From Paludibacter sp. (GTDB taxonomy: Bacteria > Bacteroidota > Bacteroidia > Bacteroidales > Paludibacteraceae): a stretch of 64,000 nt of DNA. The notes below the pieces were generated by a model. It was not told the origin of the DNA and did not search any database. It worked only from the letters and a program-made list of their open reading frames with translations. The DNA lies in assembly GCA_028710415.1 (NCBI GenBank), contig JAQTUE010000001.1, positions 1 to 64,000 of the forward strand. The letters run 5' to 3'. Shown here in pieces: positions 18,702-27,764 of the stretch (positions within the stretch are counted from its first letter, which is position 1; every line of letters starts with the position of its first letter). The position numbers and the translations under genes were made by a program.

Positions 18702-19157
18702 TCAGATTGTTTTATGCATTCTCCATTCACCATTTGTTTGGATTGTAAAACTTACAATTGATTTATTAAATATAATTCCTCTTTTAATTTTCCATTTTCC
18801 TTCGAAAGTCCCATTGTTTAATACTCCTGAGTAATAAATAGGCTTATGTTTTTTGAGAAACTCAACTCGTTTTCCTTCTTTGTTTGAAAGTGTCAATACA
18901 GGCATTTGTTTTATAAATTCTATTTTCCCATTTCTTACTTTGCCTGTTATTAATCCATCTCCTTTTGTTCCTCCACTTTCCAGGTCGTCTGTTACAGTTC
19001 CCTTGAAATTTACTCCATCATATTCCGAAATAATAACAGTGAAAAAAGTTTCTCTTTCATTGTATTCAACGTTGGGATGACCAACTAATTTGTAAGTTCC
19101 TATCCAAGTTCCTATCATTTTTCTTGTATTATATTTAATGACTATCGGCTTTTGCAC
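18702..19157 (-). CDS. Hypothetical cytoplasmic protein (151 aa)
   Basis: No signal peptide and no family recognised. From about residue 14 (MIGTWIGTYKLVGHPNVEY) the sequence has the look of a small lipocalin-like or beta-barrel domain: alternating strands, GTWxGTY near the start, then FKGTVTDD, GLITGKVRNGKIEF and FEGKWKIKRG. A start at Met14 would give 138 residues beginning exactly at that motif and may be the true start. Function is unknown. It is monocistronic by spacing. Confidence 0.65.
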   Translation of the reverse strand: MQKPIVIKYNTRKMIGTWIGTYKLVGHPNVEYNERETFFTVIISEYDGVNFKGTVTDDLESGGTKGDGLITGKVRNGKIEFIKQMPVLTLSNKEGKRVEFLKKHKPIYYSGVLNNGTFEGKWKIKRGIIFNKSIVSFTIQTNGEWRMHKTI

Positions 19158-19223
19158 CCATAGATTGTTTTTTATCTTTTAGTAATTATCTGATCATTTG
19201 ATCTTAATGATATAAACTTTCTA

Positions 19224-19543
19224 TCGATAATTACTCCGTAGGAGTATTCTGTGCATAACCCCCAGTTGAGCCTGCGAAACTGGGGGTTAATGAATGAAAT
19301 CAAAGACAGAACTCTGTAAGAGTTCACCAACAGAACAAAGTGTTTAAGAACTTTCTCTTTTGGTCAACTCCAATGGAGTTGGGTAGTTTATATTTTATTT
19401 TCCCCCAGTTCCGCAGGCTTCACTGGGGGTTACTCAAAGGTTACACCTACGGTGTAATTTGGAGCTTCATATTAGATTATAACTGTCAATTCAAGGCAAA
19501 TTAAGAAATAACTGTAAATTGGGTGCAAAAGACGATAGTCATT
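19224..19543. repeat. Composite hairpin repeat, copy 1 (about 320 bp)
   Basis: Nearly identical to 41410-41731. It is built of five hairpin modules: ACTCCGTAGGAGT (19232-19244), CCCCCAGTT to AACTGGGGG (19259-19286), AACTCCAATGGAGTT (19366-19380), CCCCCAGTT to CACTGGGGG (19402-19429) and ACACCTACGGTGT (19443-19455). The two CCCCCAGTT hairpins are inverted copies of each other. There are no open frames. It resembles repetitive extragenic palindromes mobilised by REP-associated tyrosine transposases, but no such gene is in the window. It fills most of the 19158-19642 gap. Confidence 0.85.
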
Positions 19544-19642
19544 TTATATCTTATGACCGAATTATATTTGTTTGTTTCTCCCGATTGCTATCTGGGAAGA
19601 TATTTCACCTAACAATCATACCCTCCACTCACCAAATGTTTA

Positions 19643-20191
19643 TCATTTCCATTTCCAATTCAAATCAGTTTGGTAAGGAATATTATTCTTTTCTGCTAAT
19701 TGCCTTAGTACAGCTAAAACTTCTGTCTTTTCCGTTAGCTGATTTAACGGAACAAATAACGTTTCACCCGACTTAAACTTTACAGTGCAATAATCAGTAA
19801 TCTCATCAATACTTTCTACGGCTGTATTATACAGCTTTGCTTCGCCATAAACAGTTTCCCACCCGATATATTCATTAGCAAATACCACTGTAACCGGTTG
19901 ATTATACCTGTTTGCAAATATCTCGTCTACCTGCTTTGTGTATGTTCTTTTGTAGGCATTTGCAGTAAACAATGGATAAAACAGATACCATACAACTGCA
20001 AATATCAAAAACCCAATCCCAAATTCGGGTGCATTGATTGTAAAAAGATATAAACTGAATAAAATGTATACTATCGAAACTCTGATACGCGATCTTGTGC
20101 GACTTTTACGAACCGTTTCCAATTTTGAAGAAGCAAATAATTGATTCATCACAAAATCTTCTCTTTTTTGTATATAGGTTATTTTCAACAT
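19643..20191 (-). CDS. YcxB-like membrane protein
   Basis: 182 residues with an N-terminal amphipathic segment (MLKITYIQKREDFV), two adjacent membrane segments (about 43-58 and 61-80), and a C-terminal soluble YcxB-like domain. That domain contains VTVVFANEYIGWETVYGEAK, then CTVKFKSGETLFVPLNQL and AVLRQLAEKNNI. YcxB-domain proteins are membrane-anchored with a small pleckstrin-like cytoplasmic fold, and their role is unknown. The ATG at 20191 is preferred because the Y-x-x-x-x-E-D-F opening is conserved in the family. Confidence 0.75.
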   Translation of the reverse strand: MLKITYIQKREDFVMNQLFASSKLETVRKSRTRSRIRVSIVYILFSLYLFTINAPEFGIGFLIFAVVWYLFYPLFTANAYKRTYTKQVDEIFANRYNQPVTVVFANEYIGWETVYGEAKLYNTAVESIDEITDYCTVKFKSGETLFVPLNQLTEKTEVLAVLRQLAEKNNIPYQTDLNWKWK

Positions 20192-20410
20192 TCTCGTTCC
20201 TTTTGTCAGTATTTTGTTTGATTAATTTTTTCTTTAATTACTTTCCCTCAGTTTATCTATACACTTAATAAACTGTACAACGGATCCTGCCTTGTTGTTA
20301 GGCTCCGATAGCAATCGGTAACAAATTACCCGGGCAGGATCATTTCCCTGATTGTTGAAAGGCATATTCACTGGGTTGCAGTATCATCCCTCAAACTAAA
20401 AAATGAATGA

Positions 20411-21019
20411 TTAGATTCTCTTTAAGTCAGATTTCTTGATTTCAACAGTTTTCATTATTCCAAATGATTCAAACTCAATTAAAATGTTATCACCATTTAT
20501 TTTTTTTACCACTCCATTTATGTTCCCATTAAACCGATAGCTATAGAACTTTACTTTATCACCAACATTAAGTTGATCTTTTGTATGTTCTTCCACAGCG
20601 GTTGTAGGGGTTGTTTTCAGTTCAATTACCGCAGGCTGAACAACAGTAGTACCGGTATTCATTTCTGCATAAATCATATTTGGTGAAAGATTAAACATCG
20701 CTCCTGTTGATGCGTCAACTACCAACCCAATAACCCCACCTATTAGTATATTCCCTAAATACCATCCATTGAATGTTTGAGTCAGATTCGTTTGATACGT
20801 TTGGTATCCATCCAACTGAAGCCTCACGCTGTGTGCACTTTTTCTGACGAGTTGCGCCTCAAAAGGTGTTTTGCCGGCTTCAACTTCATCAATATAGATG
20901 GTAGCAGACGAGGGATTGCTTGTAATAAGGACATTTTGTGTTCTACCTGAAAAAATGGTGGCACAACTTGTCAACAGGCAGGTTAGTGCTAACGCTCCAA
21001 AAATAATTTCTTTTCTCAT
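20411..21019 (-). CDS. PEGA-domain lipoprotein
   Basis: A 202-residue lipoprotein. The signal peptide ends LLTSCATIF, with a lipobox Cys at about 19. A PEGA domain (about 33-75) carries VLITSNPSSATIYIDEVEAGKTPFEAQL in segments, a surface beta-sandwich common in Bacteroidota envelope proteins. A hydrophobic Gly-rich segment follows (LGNILIGGVIGLVVDASTG, about 86-106). The C-terminal part (about 145-202) resembles a small SH3-like or PUR-type strand module with KVKFYSYRFNG and KINGDNILIEFE. The likely location is the inner leaflet or surface of the outer membrane; its function is unknown. Confidence 0.8.
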   Translation of the reverse strand: MRKEIIFGALALTCLLTSCATIFSGRTQNVLITSNPSSATIYIDEVEAGKTPFEAQLVRKSAHSVRLQLDGYQTYQTNLTQTFNGWYLGNILIGGVIGLVVDASTGAMFNLSPNMIYAEMNTGTTVVQPAVIELKTTPTTAVEEHTKDQLNVGDKVKFYSYRFNGNINGVVKKINGDNILIEFESFGIMKTVEIKKSDLKRI

Positions 21020-21226
21020 TTTTATAAAATATGTTGTTTAATTGATTTGCAGTGATATGCTACTGTCCAAAAGGATAGTTTTCTGATTTTGTGATTTTTC
21101 GTCCCTCACAATTAGGTTGTTTTTATTTGTTTTGTATTACGCTTCGAAAACCTGAACTGTAGTTGGTTTCGTTTTTGAATCCTGTCCTCCAGGATATGCT
21201 CAATACATACGACGACCCGCATTTTT

Positions 21227-21652
21227 TTAGTTGGCTAATGTGGTAAATGTTTCTGTACTGTTCAGAGAAGCCCCACCTATGACATAAGATCCATATTTAC
21301 TTTTAATAATTGGGTTGAACCTTGCCATCGGTTGTAAATAATAAACCGTATTTGGTTTTAAATGATTTATTGTTAATTCTACAGTTCCTTCGTACTTTTC
21401 AAAGTCTGATTCCCTGTATAAACTATCTAAATCAGGTGTTGATGTAGTCCCAATTTCAACATATAAACCGGATATGTTTACTGTCCCGGTTTTATAAATT
21501 GTGAGTGTTGCTTTTACGGTTGCAGAACTCGAAGTAATGTTGGTAATTGAATCAATGTAGAAATCAAAACTATCATATGTATCCTGCGGTTCATTTTTAC
21601 AACTAATCAAAACGAAGATCAAAAACAAAAGGCTTAATATTCGAAGTTTCAT
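21227..21652 (-). CDS. Lipoprotein with a fibronectin type III-like domain
   Basis: A 141-residue protein. The signal peptide has a lipobox (FVLISCKNEP, Cys at about 18). It is followed by a single beta-sandwich with SSATVKATLTIYKTG, an acidic loop, and VELTINHLKPNTVYYLQPMA, the usual F and G strands of Fn3-like domains in Bacteroidota lipoproteins. No catalytic motif. It is probably an outer-membrane surface lipoprotein and stands alone. Confidence 0.7.
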   Translation of the reverse strand: MKLRILSLLFLIFVLISCKNEPQDTYDSFDFYIDSITNITSSSATVKATLTIYKTGTVNISGLYVEIGTTSTPDLDSLYRESDFEKYEGTVELTINHLKPNTVYYLQPMARFNPIIKSKYGSYVIGGASLNSTETFTTLAN

Positions 21653-21937
21653 TTATTTTTTTTATTTGACAGATTACAAATCATTGTCAGCTGATTGTAC
21701 TGTTTTTGTCTTGTTTCATGATAGGGATTACAATACCAGCCACAGGCATTCCCATTATTTCATTTAATGAAGTACATATCAGGAAAGGACTTAGAATTCT
21801 AAAAATCATGTGTAACATTGAACAAGTGAAAGTCATGAGACTTTCTTTTAGCTGCAACATCGGCTAGGGCCTATACCAAACCTCCCTGCAGAGCATTAGA
21901 TTTCAACCTATGAATAACGGGGTGATTACTCACATTA

Positions 21938-22327
21938 TTATTGATGATTCTTTTCCTTCCAACGAAGATATTTATCATGCAATATCTCTCTATTTTCATT
22001 AAAAATTAGTCCTGAATTAATATTTAATATTTCTTCAATTGCCTCATCTGTAATATAAAAATAGTCGATGTGAATTGCACACCAATCAAGGTATTTTGGA
22101 TTAAGATCAATTACTTCTCTTACAGATTTACCTTTGTACTCACCGAAAGTAAACTTCTTATCAAGATTATAAAATTCTATTTCATGATATTGTTCTGAAC
22201 TGGTTGTAGATGTAATGGGTATACCCAAAATAAGTTTAGAGGTGTTAGAAAGATGTTTTGGAATAATAACGTTTTTTTTATTGTTTTTGAGAAAATCTTT
22301 TTTTTCTTCTTCTTCTATTAGGTCCAT
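21938..22327 (-). CDS. Protein with an exodeoxyribonuclease X-like C-terminal domain
   Basis: A 129-residue protein. The second half (about 55-120) carries the pattern FTFGEYKGKSVREVIDLNPKYLDWC found in the ExoX-like C-terminal domain, a small module fused to DEDD exonucleases and also seen alone. The first half is charged (EEEEKKDFLKNNKK). No nuclease active site is present, so catalytic activity is not claimed. It starts 205 bp downstream of the large YobI-type NTPase on the same strand and is similarly AT-rich. The pair could be one acquired unit, possibly connected to nucleic-acid recognition. Confidence 0.7.
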   Translation of the reverse strand: MDLIEEEEKKDFLKNNKKNVIIPKHLSNTSKLILGIPITSTTSSEQYHEIEFYNLDKKFTFGEYKGKSVREVIDLNPKYLDWCAIHIDYFYITDEAIEEILNINSGLIFNENREILHDKYLRWKEKNHQ

Positions 22328-22531
22328 AGTAATAATTTTATATGAATTAATATAACAATAGTTTGTTATAAAATGAAATAAATGTCAGATGATAAATGAT
22401 TGTACTATTATTCAGTATTTTCTTACCCGACCCACCCGAAAAATTTCAATTTTGCAAATCCAAGCATAAGGCATTATCTTTTTATAATTTGCTGATGGAT
22501 TAATACGAAAGGATGCGAATATAAGGGGTTA

Positions 22532-25500
22532 TCATTCTTTTCTTTTGTGCTTTACTCGTAACCCTTTCTTAATTTCAGAATAACTGGAAATGTAATCAAG
22601 TCTTATTAAGTTGTCTAATAATTTGCGATTTAATGAGTTGTCTTCTAAAGTCGCTTTTTTACTAGTATTTGTTATCTCTCCATAAACTTCGTTCATAGAA
22701 TTTAAATAATCATCAAGCATTTCTTTTTTAATTAGTATATTATATCTATTAAACAATATAAGTCTATTCATCTGTGATATATTTTCATTATTTATCAATG
22801 AAATCTTTAAACTATCACTAACTGAATATGAACTATCATCAATTAGAAGTTGTACAATCATTCTTGCATTTTCAGTTTTTTCTAATAATTTAATCTCATC
22901 AAATATATTGATGATGTCAAATTTTATTTTAATTGAAAAAATATTTGATTTTAAAATGAGACTCAATTCAGAACTGTCAAATTCAATATCATTTATTTTA
23001 TCAGCAAACTTGTCATAATACCTTTCAAGTAAAAGGATATTAGTTCCCAAATAGTTATCTTTTAGATAATTGTAACTTGATAATGTTGGCTTTACAATGT
23101 TATTTTCAATCAAAATAATAACTTTATCTTTCGTTAACACTTCTGAGTCAAATTCTTCATACCACCAAGGAATATATTTAGTCAACAATTTATATGAGTC
23201 ATTATTTATTTCTGTCCCATGTATAATTGCTTTACATAATGCATTATATTTGAATTTATCTCCGACTTTTACAATAGTCATTTTTTCTTTTGAAAGAATC
23301 TCTGAATTAGATAATGCACTTAGGTAGACAAGAATGTCATTATTTAGTTTATTGTCTTCAATTTCAAAACTATATAATATATTATCCCAAGTAGCACTGA
23401 CTTTTGAATATTTGATTAACAAGTTAACGACATTTGATTCTTCAATTACAGAAATATCCCCAACAATTGTTTTTACTTTTAAAATGATTTTCTCTTTTAG
23501 TTTAATATCTAATTCCGGATTGTTTAACAGCTGAGCATAATTTCCTATTTCTTCCTCGTTGTTGTTTTCTAATTTTAAATAGACAAATTCAATATATTCG
23601 TTAATGTTTGATGTTATGTATTCAATCTGATATTGATATTGCTTAGAAAGTATATAGCCATAATTGGCTTTTTCAAATGATTCAAAATCAAAGTCTTTAT
23701 TGAATGACATTAAAATTCGTAACATTTCAATATTTATATCATAATGATTATTTATAAAGATATAATTTAAATATACTTCGGGTGAATCATTGTCAATTGT
23801 AATAAATTTTAATCTTAACTTATCAATTATATGTTCAAGTTTAATTTGGTCGGTAGGAATATTGAGAAAATCCCTATATTGGTTTAAATCGTCTACATGT
23901 TTTTCAAAAATCTTTTCAATATCATCTATGTATCCGAATTGTATTATTAATCGAAAATATCTATCAATTCTATCATCTGTGAATTGTGTTTTATTATATA
24001 TAAAATTCCATATATTTTGCCAGTAATGGCAGATTTCGTAAATAAATAACTCAATGTTTGTTGAGTTATCAATATGCTCATCTATAAACATTATGCAACG
24101 ACTTTCTTCATTACTGATTTGTTTGAGAAAAAGGTCTTTCTTAATTTTATGTATTTGTGATATGAGAAGAGAATCAATAAGATTATGATTAAAAACGTAC
24201 TCTTTCTCAAAAGCATAATCATCTATTTTTTTGATTATTTCATTTGTTTTATTGAGTTTATAATTCGGATTCGTTTTTTCCTCCTTTTTAACTGTTATAA
24301 GGTATTGGTAATCAGATTTTGTCAACGCACCTTCATGAAATATAGAAATATAATCAGAGTAGTTCTCATCTATATATCCATTTCTAAGGAGGATGTTGAT
24401 AAGGTCATTTTTCTTTTTAGTTTCAATAATTTTATCATTGACTTTGACTTCAATCAATATTTGTTTATTCGATACTAATTCTTTTATTTTGAATTTTTGA
24501 ATAAGATATTGTTGATTTTTTAATTTTTCAATTTCTTTCTTTAAATCATTTATCTTGCTTTTATTTTTGATTTGTTCTTCTCTTTGTTTATAAGTTCGAT
24601 TTTTGTCAACAATTAATTCAATATCTGTAAATTTATAATTATATGTTTTTATTTCTTTTCTGTTATAAACATCATTGTAGTAATAGTTTAAAGACCCATT
24701 TGAAATTTTTTTGAAATTAGTATCTTCACATAAAACGTGATTTTTTACTATTCCTCCATCAATAAAGAATCCCATGAATCCACTTACATTAATTTCGTCT
24801 AAAATAGCGAATACATATAATGCTCTTAATTCATTAATATCAGCTAATTTTTGATCCTCCGCAGTTTGAATCTTTTCCCTTATCAAAGAGATTTGATTAT
24901 CTAATTTAGAAATCTCGGTTTTTATAAAATCTTGCTTTTTATCAATTGCTTTATATAAATCTCCTTCATTTTGACTTAACAGTGTAAAATCATTTGGAAA
25001 GATATTTTTATAAACAATCATTGCAAGAATTTGATTTTGAAAATTGCTACCTAATTTTTTGGAATAAATATAGTACTCATTCATTATGTTATATAGCAAT
25101 CTCATATCATCAATAAACATAGATAGATCATCAATTAAGATTTCAGAAATTTTGTAATTATTTTGTTTTATTATTTTTCTTAGCTTATTCCCTGAGTTTG
25201 AAAAATCAATTACAGGAATAATTGGAATCATAAAATCAAAAAATTTAGCTCTGTCTTTATCCAAAAACATATCATCTTTAATAGCATAAATAAATACTAT
25301 ATCTCTTTTAATCTTATTTGAGTTATTAATCAGCAAATTTATCTCTCTTAGCTTAGTAAACACTTCAGTTTGCTCAAATCGATCTAAATCTTCTATAATA
25401 ACAACATTATATTTTGTAGCTTCAAAAAAGTAAATTATTTCATCAAGGTGACTGTTTAAAATTGATTTACTTATGCCATTGTCAATTTCAATTTCAGAAT

Positions 25501-26206
25501 TGTTGAAATTTAATTTTTTGATTGAAGCATTAATTAATGTTCTAGAAGATTTTAATATAAGTAGAAAAAAACTGAATACAAGTACAACTGAAGCAAGGTA
25601 TCCGGCTAATTTTGAATCTTTTTGAACAAAATTAAATAAAGTAATTGTTGTAAATATTTTTGGTAAAAACAAGTAAAGAATTGAAAGCAATGATGTTATA
25701 GTAAGCAGCGTATATGAAAATAGTTTAAACCAACCGTCTTTTTTAATTTTCTTAAATCTTGAATCAGGCGTTTTGTTGTTTTTTTCATGAAAAAAAAGTT
25801 GTTGTAAGATACTCAATTCAATCAATCTTAAAAGCTCTTCATTTTTTGAATCAGGCTTTAATTTATCATTGTTATTTTCTTTAAATGTTGCAAGGGATAT
25901 ATTCAAAAAACGATATTCTGGATAAAATATATGTTTAAAAGAACTCTCTGATTTTGATATTCTTTTTATAAACGTTTTAATTATACTACTTTTTCCTGAA
26001 CCATATGTTCCAGAAATAGCGACATTCTTTATTTCTTTTCTATTTATTAAAGCCCATTTAATTGATTCTAAATATATCTCACAATCTTCTGCATTATCTG
26101 TAGGAGTAAGTGAATTGAAATGATTTAAAATTTCAGATTCTTTCTTTTTGAAAATCATTAATATTGAATCGTAGATTTTATTTATGTGCTGAATTAACCT
26201 CATCAT
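22532..26206 (-). CDS. YobI-type P-loop NTPase with two membrane segments
   Basis: A 1224-residue ATPase related to KAP and YobI-like P-loop NTPases. Walker A is GTYGSGKS at 66-73 and Walker B is VVIIEDLD at 268-275. A two-helix membrane hairpin (about 161-183 and 201-220) is inserted between them, as in KAP NTPases. A coiled coil near 430-475 is followed by a long helical C-terminal array (about 600-1200) rich in Asn, Ile, Asp and Glu, likely alpha-solenoid repeats. YobI-like and KAP ATPases are often encoded in defence islands, where they are suspected of sensing invading elements. No effector domain is recognised here. Its AT content is well above that of the core genes, a sign of transfer. 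The gene downstream encodes an ExoX-C-domain protein. Confidence 0.8.
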   Translation of the reverse strand: MMRLIQHINKIYDSILMIFKKKESEILNHFNSLTPTDNAEDCEIYLESIKWALINRKEIKNVAISGTYGSGKSSIIKTFIKRISKSESSFKHIFYPEYRFLNISLATFKENNNDKLKPDSKNEELLRLIELSILQQLFFHEKNNKTPDSRFKKIKKDGWFKLFSYTLLTITSLLSILYLFLPKIFTTITLFNFVQKDSKLAGYLASVVLVFSFFLLILKSSRTLINASIKKLNFNNSEIEIDNGISKSILNSHLDEIIYFFEATKYNVVIIEDLDRFEQTEVFTKLREINLLINNSNKIKRDIVFIYAIKDDMFLDKDRAKFFDFMIPIIPVIDFSNSGNKLRKIIKQNNYKISEILIDDLSMFIDDMRLLYNIMNEYYIYSKKLGSNFQNQILAMIVYKNIFPNDFTLLSQNEGDLYKAIDKKQDFIKTEISKLDNQISLIREKIQTAEDQKLADINELRALYVFAILDEINVSGFMGFFIDGGIVKNHVLCEDTNFKKISNGSLNYYYNDVYNRKEIKTYNYKFTDIELIVDKNRTYKQREEQIKNKSKINDLKKEIEKLKNQQYLIQKFKIKELVSNKQILIEVKVNDKIIETKKKNDLINILLRNGYIDENYSDYISIFHEGALTKSDYQYLITVKKEEKTNPNYKLNKTNEIIKKIDDYAFEKEYVFNHNLIDSLLISQIHKIKKDLFLKQISNEESRCIMFIDEHIDNSTNIELFIYEICHYWQNIWNFIYNKTQFTDDRIDRYFRLIIQFGYIDDIEKIFEKHVDDLNQYRDFLNIPTDQIKLEHIIDKLRLKFITIDNDSPEVYLNYIFINNHYDINIEMLRILMSFNKDFDFESFEKANYGYILSKQYQYQIEYITSNINEYIEFVYLKLENNNEEEIGNYAQLLNNPELDIKLKEKIILKVKTIVGDISVIEESNVVNLLIKYSKVSATWDNILYSFEIEDNKLNNDILVYLSALSNSEILSKEKMTIVKVGDKFKYNALCKAIIHGTEINNDSYKLLTKYIPWWYEEFDSEVLTKDKVIILIENNIVKPTLSSYNYLKDNYLGTNILLLERYYDKFADKINDIEFDSSELSLILKSNIFSIKIKFDIINIFDEIKLLEKTENARMIVQLLIDDSSYSVSDSLKISLINNENISQMNRLILFNRYNILIKKEMLDDYLNSMNEVYGEITNTSKKATLEDNSLNRKLLDNLIRLDYISSYSEIKKGLRVKHKRKE

Positions 26207-26575
26207 GTAGTTTATTTATGTGTCTTTTACAAATTGGCATAAAATCGTTATTGATTCATTACATTAATCCACTATAGATCTGTATCTGTCTAATAGATTG
26301 TTATTTTTCAATTACCAACCTTTTGTATATAGAAACATTATCAAAAGTTCAAAGGATCATGTCTCAGTTTGAGATTTGAAACTAAGAGTGGTATGTAAAT
26401 TCAGTTCTCAATTTTCGCTCTCAAAATTACTAAACATTTTAACACTGCCAACCATTCTACGAACTTATTTTTAAATAAATTTATAAAACGGCTGTTTATG
26501 GGTGTTTCCATGCATTAAAAAACCCCGGCGCAATTGTCGGGGTTCTTTCAATAAGGGTGTTTGGAATTAAAAAAC
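26207..26575. other. Intergenic region with minus-strand terminator
   Basis: About 370 bp of AT-rich DNA upstream of the YobI-type gene. It contains a CAGTTTGAGATTTGAAACT stretch near 26365-26383 of unknown meaning and a strong terminator at 26515-26546. No open frame of note. Confidence 0.5.
26515..26546 (-). terminator. Intrinsic terminator after the KilA-N/HigA cluster
   Basis: On the minus strand AACCCCG (from 26544) pairs with CGGGGTT (26527-26521) around a loop of about 10 nt and is followed by a T run. It lies about 30 bp after the end of the KilA-N remnant. Confidence 0.8.
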
Positions 26576-26812
26576 TTAGCTGCTTACTTCTTTTTGATAC
26601 AAACAAGTGAAAAATGATAATCCCGATTGTGATTTAAAGTGGTCAAATTCGACCACTTTAAAATTAGGATTATGAATCATTTCCCAGGTTCCCATGAATT
26701 CGAGTGAATACCTGATTTGCAGCCAATTTTTTATACTGTCAGCAGCACGGCTCACGCTTTCATTCGCATTTTCCATGCCAGTTATCGAAATAGACTCTTT
26801 TTGAACGATACA
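26576..26812 (-). pseudogene. Remnant of a KilA-N domain protein
   Basis: The frame from 26776 encodes a piece of a KilA-N domain: ADSIKNWLQIRYSLEFMGTW, then EMIHNPNFKVVEFDHFKSQ and SGLSFF. Matching residues extend upstream in the same frame without a start codon (VQKESISITGM), back to the end of the antitoxin gene at 26821. Downstream, the expected continuation is lost after LSFF, where unrelated residues lead to a stop. KilA-N proteins are DNA-binding proteins of phages and mobile elements. Both ends are missing, so this is a fragment and not a functional gene. Confidence 0.7.
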
Positions 26813-26820
26813 TGTTTCCC

Positions 26821-27210
26821 TTATGCAAAATCAAGAATTATATCTGCATCAATCTGCAAGCATTTTCGGAGGTTTTTTGCCAGCCTCATACCGATTGGTT
26901 TTTTGCCCCGGAGAATTTCGCTCATTCGTGCTTCGTCAATACCAAGCAGACGGGCTGTATCCCGTTGCTTCAGATTGCGTTCTGCCATCCTTTCCTGTAT
27001 TTGGGCTATTAACGGGTTGATAGGTATGGGGTGAGGGTAATGCACTTTTTCCCATTGACGCACTAATGCCGACAATCGCATATAGTCACTTTTATCCTCG
27101 TTCGTCAATAATTCCATATCGCCCGGTTTTGTGCCTTTTTCTATCAGTACATCCATGGCTGCACAAATCTCTCTGTATTCCTTCTCGGTTTTAATATTGT
27201 TAGTTTTCAT
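26821..27210 (-). CDS. HigA-like antitoxin (XRE family regulator)
   Basis: 129 residues. The N-terminal part (KTEKEYREICAAMDVLIEKG) is typical of longer HigA-type antitoxins. The C-terminal HTH (about 65-125) carries IQERMAERNLKQRDTARLLG, DEARMSEILRGKKPIG and MRLAKNLRKCLQIDADIIL. It would bind its own promoter and neutralise a HigB mRNA interferase. The upstream toxin gene survives only as a 22-30-codon tail at 27222-27312, 11 bp away, so this antitoxin is an orphan. A KilA-N remnant abuts its 3' end. Confidence 0.85.
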   Translation of the reverse strand: MKTNNIKTEKEYREICAAMDVLIEKGTKPGDMELLTNEDKSDYMRLSALVRQWEKVHYPHPIPINPLIAQIQERMAERNLKQRDTARLLGIDEARMSEILRGKKPIGMRLAKNLRKCLQIDADIILDFA

Positions 27211-27221
27211 CTGTTTATTCT

Positions 27222-27312
27222 TTAGATTGTTCTTGCCTGTATTTTATCGTATTCGGAATGTGTACCTGCAAAGCGAATGTTCAACTCCCCGGCAAAAAAT
27301 ACGACTACTACA
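27222..27312 (-). pseudogene. C-terminal remnant of a HigB-type toxin
   Basis: A frame too short for ordinary gene calling reads VVVVFFAGELNIRFAGTHSE, then YDKIQARTI and a stop at 27222-27224. The GTHSEYDKI ending matches the C-terminus of HigB mRNA interferases (commonly IRFxGTHAEYDKI). No start and no catalytic N-terminal portion remain; the neighbouring membrane-protein gene ends at 27314. The position directly upstream of the HigA-like antitoxin fits the canonical toxin-first order of higBA. Confidence 0.7.
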
Positions 27313-27313
27313 T

Positions 27314-27748
27314 TTAAAAGATTTTTTCAATTCTTTTTGTAAGTTCTTTTTTCTTTAAAACCAAATAAATGTAAACTGAAACAACTCCAATGATTGTACA
27401 AATTAGTCCTACAAAAATAAAAAAAATAATCATTAGTATTTCAGGCCCTCTGTCAAGAAATTTCTCAAACATAACAAGGCTGCTTATTCCTAAGTTTAGA
27501 ACCATAGCCAGAATCATTAAGTAGCTGTTTTTCAAAAAATCTTTGGGCGATTTGTCTTTAAAGTAAAAACTGTTTGCAAGTGTCAGATAGACTGGATATA
27601 CCATTGTCATAAGCACTGCGAAGATAATAGAGAAGAATTCCATGTTTTCAATAAAGAACGTAGGTATAAACAACAACAATAAAACAGGAATAAGTAAGAA
27701 GTTTAAACTGAATTTGTTTTCAGTCATTCTTTTTAATAGGTTCGTCAT
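27314..27748 (-). CDS. Four-helix membrane protein of unknown function
   Basis: 144 residues with four predicted membrane segments (about 14-32, 38-58, 75-95, 107-132). A hydrophilic loop contains KDKSPKDF, and the C-terminus is charged (KKKELTKRIEKIF). No family recognised. Its start lies 16 bp after the stop of the upstream lipoprotein gene, so the two form a probable operon. Met8 is an alternative start. Confidence 0.7.
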   Translation of the reverse strand: MTNLLKRMTENKFSLNFLLIPVLLLLFIPTFFIENMEFFSIIFAVLMTMVYPVYLTLANSFYFKDKSPKDFLKNSYLMILAMVLNLGISSLVMFEKFLDRGPEILMIIFFIFVGLICTIIGVVSVYIYLVLKKKELTKRIEKIF

Positions 27749-27764
27749 AATGCTATATAAATTT

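Noticed and set aside
19519..19776. 85-residue plus-strand frame
   Set aside because: It starts at the edge of the composite repeat and overlaps the YcxB-like gene on the other strand, which has clear family features.
20280..20345. GATCCTGCC to GGGCAGGATC inverted pair as a possible riboswitch
   Set aside because: Only the outer 9-10 bp pair, the inner part has no conserved motif, and it lies between two unrelated minus-strand genes. Not enough to call a feature.
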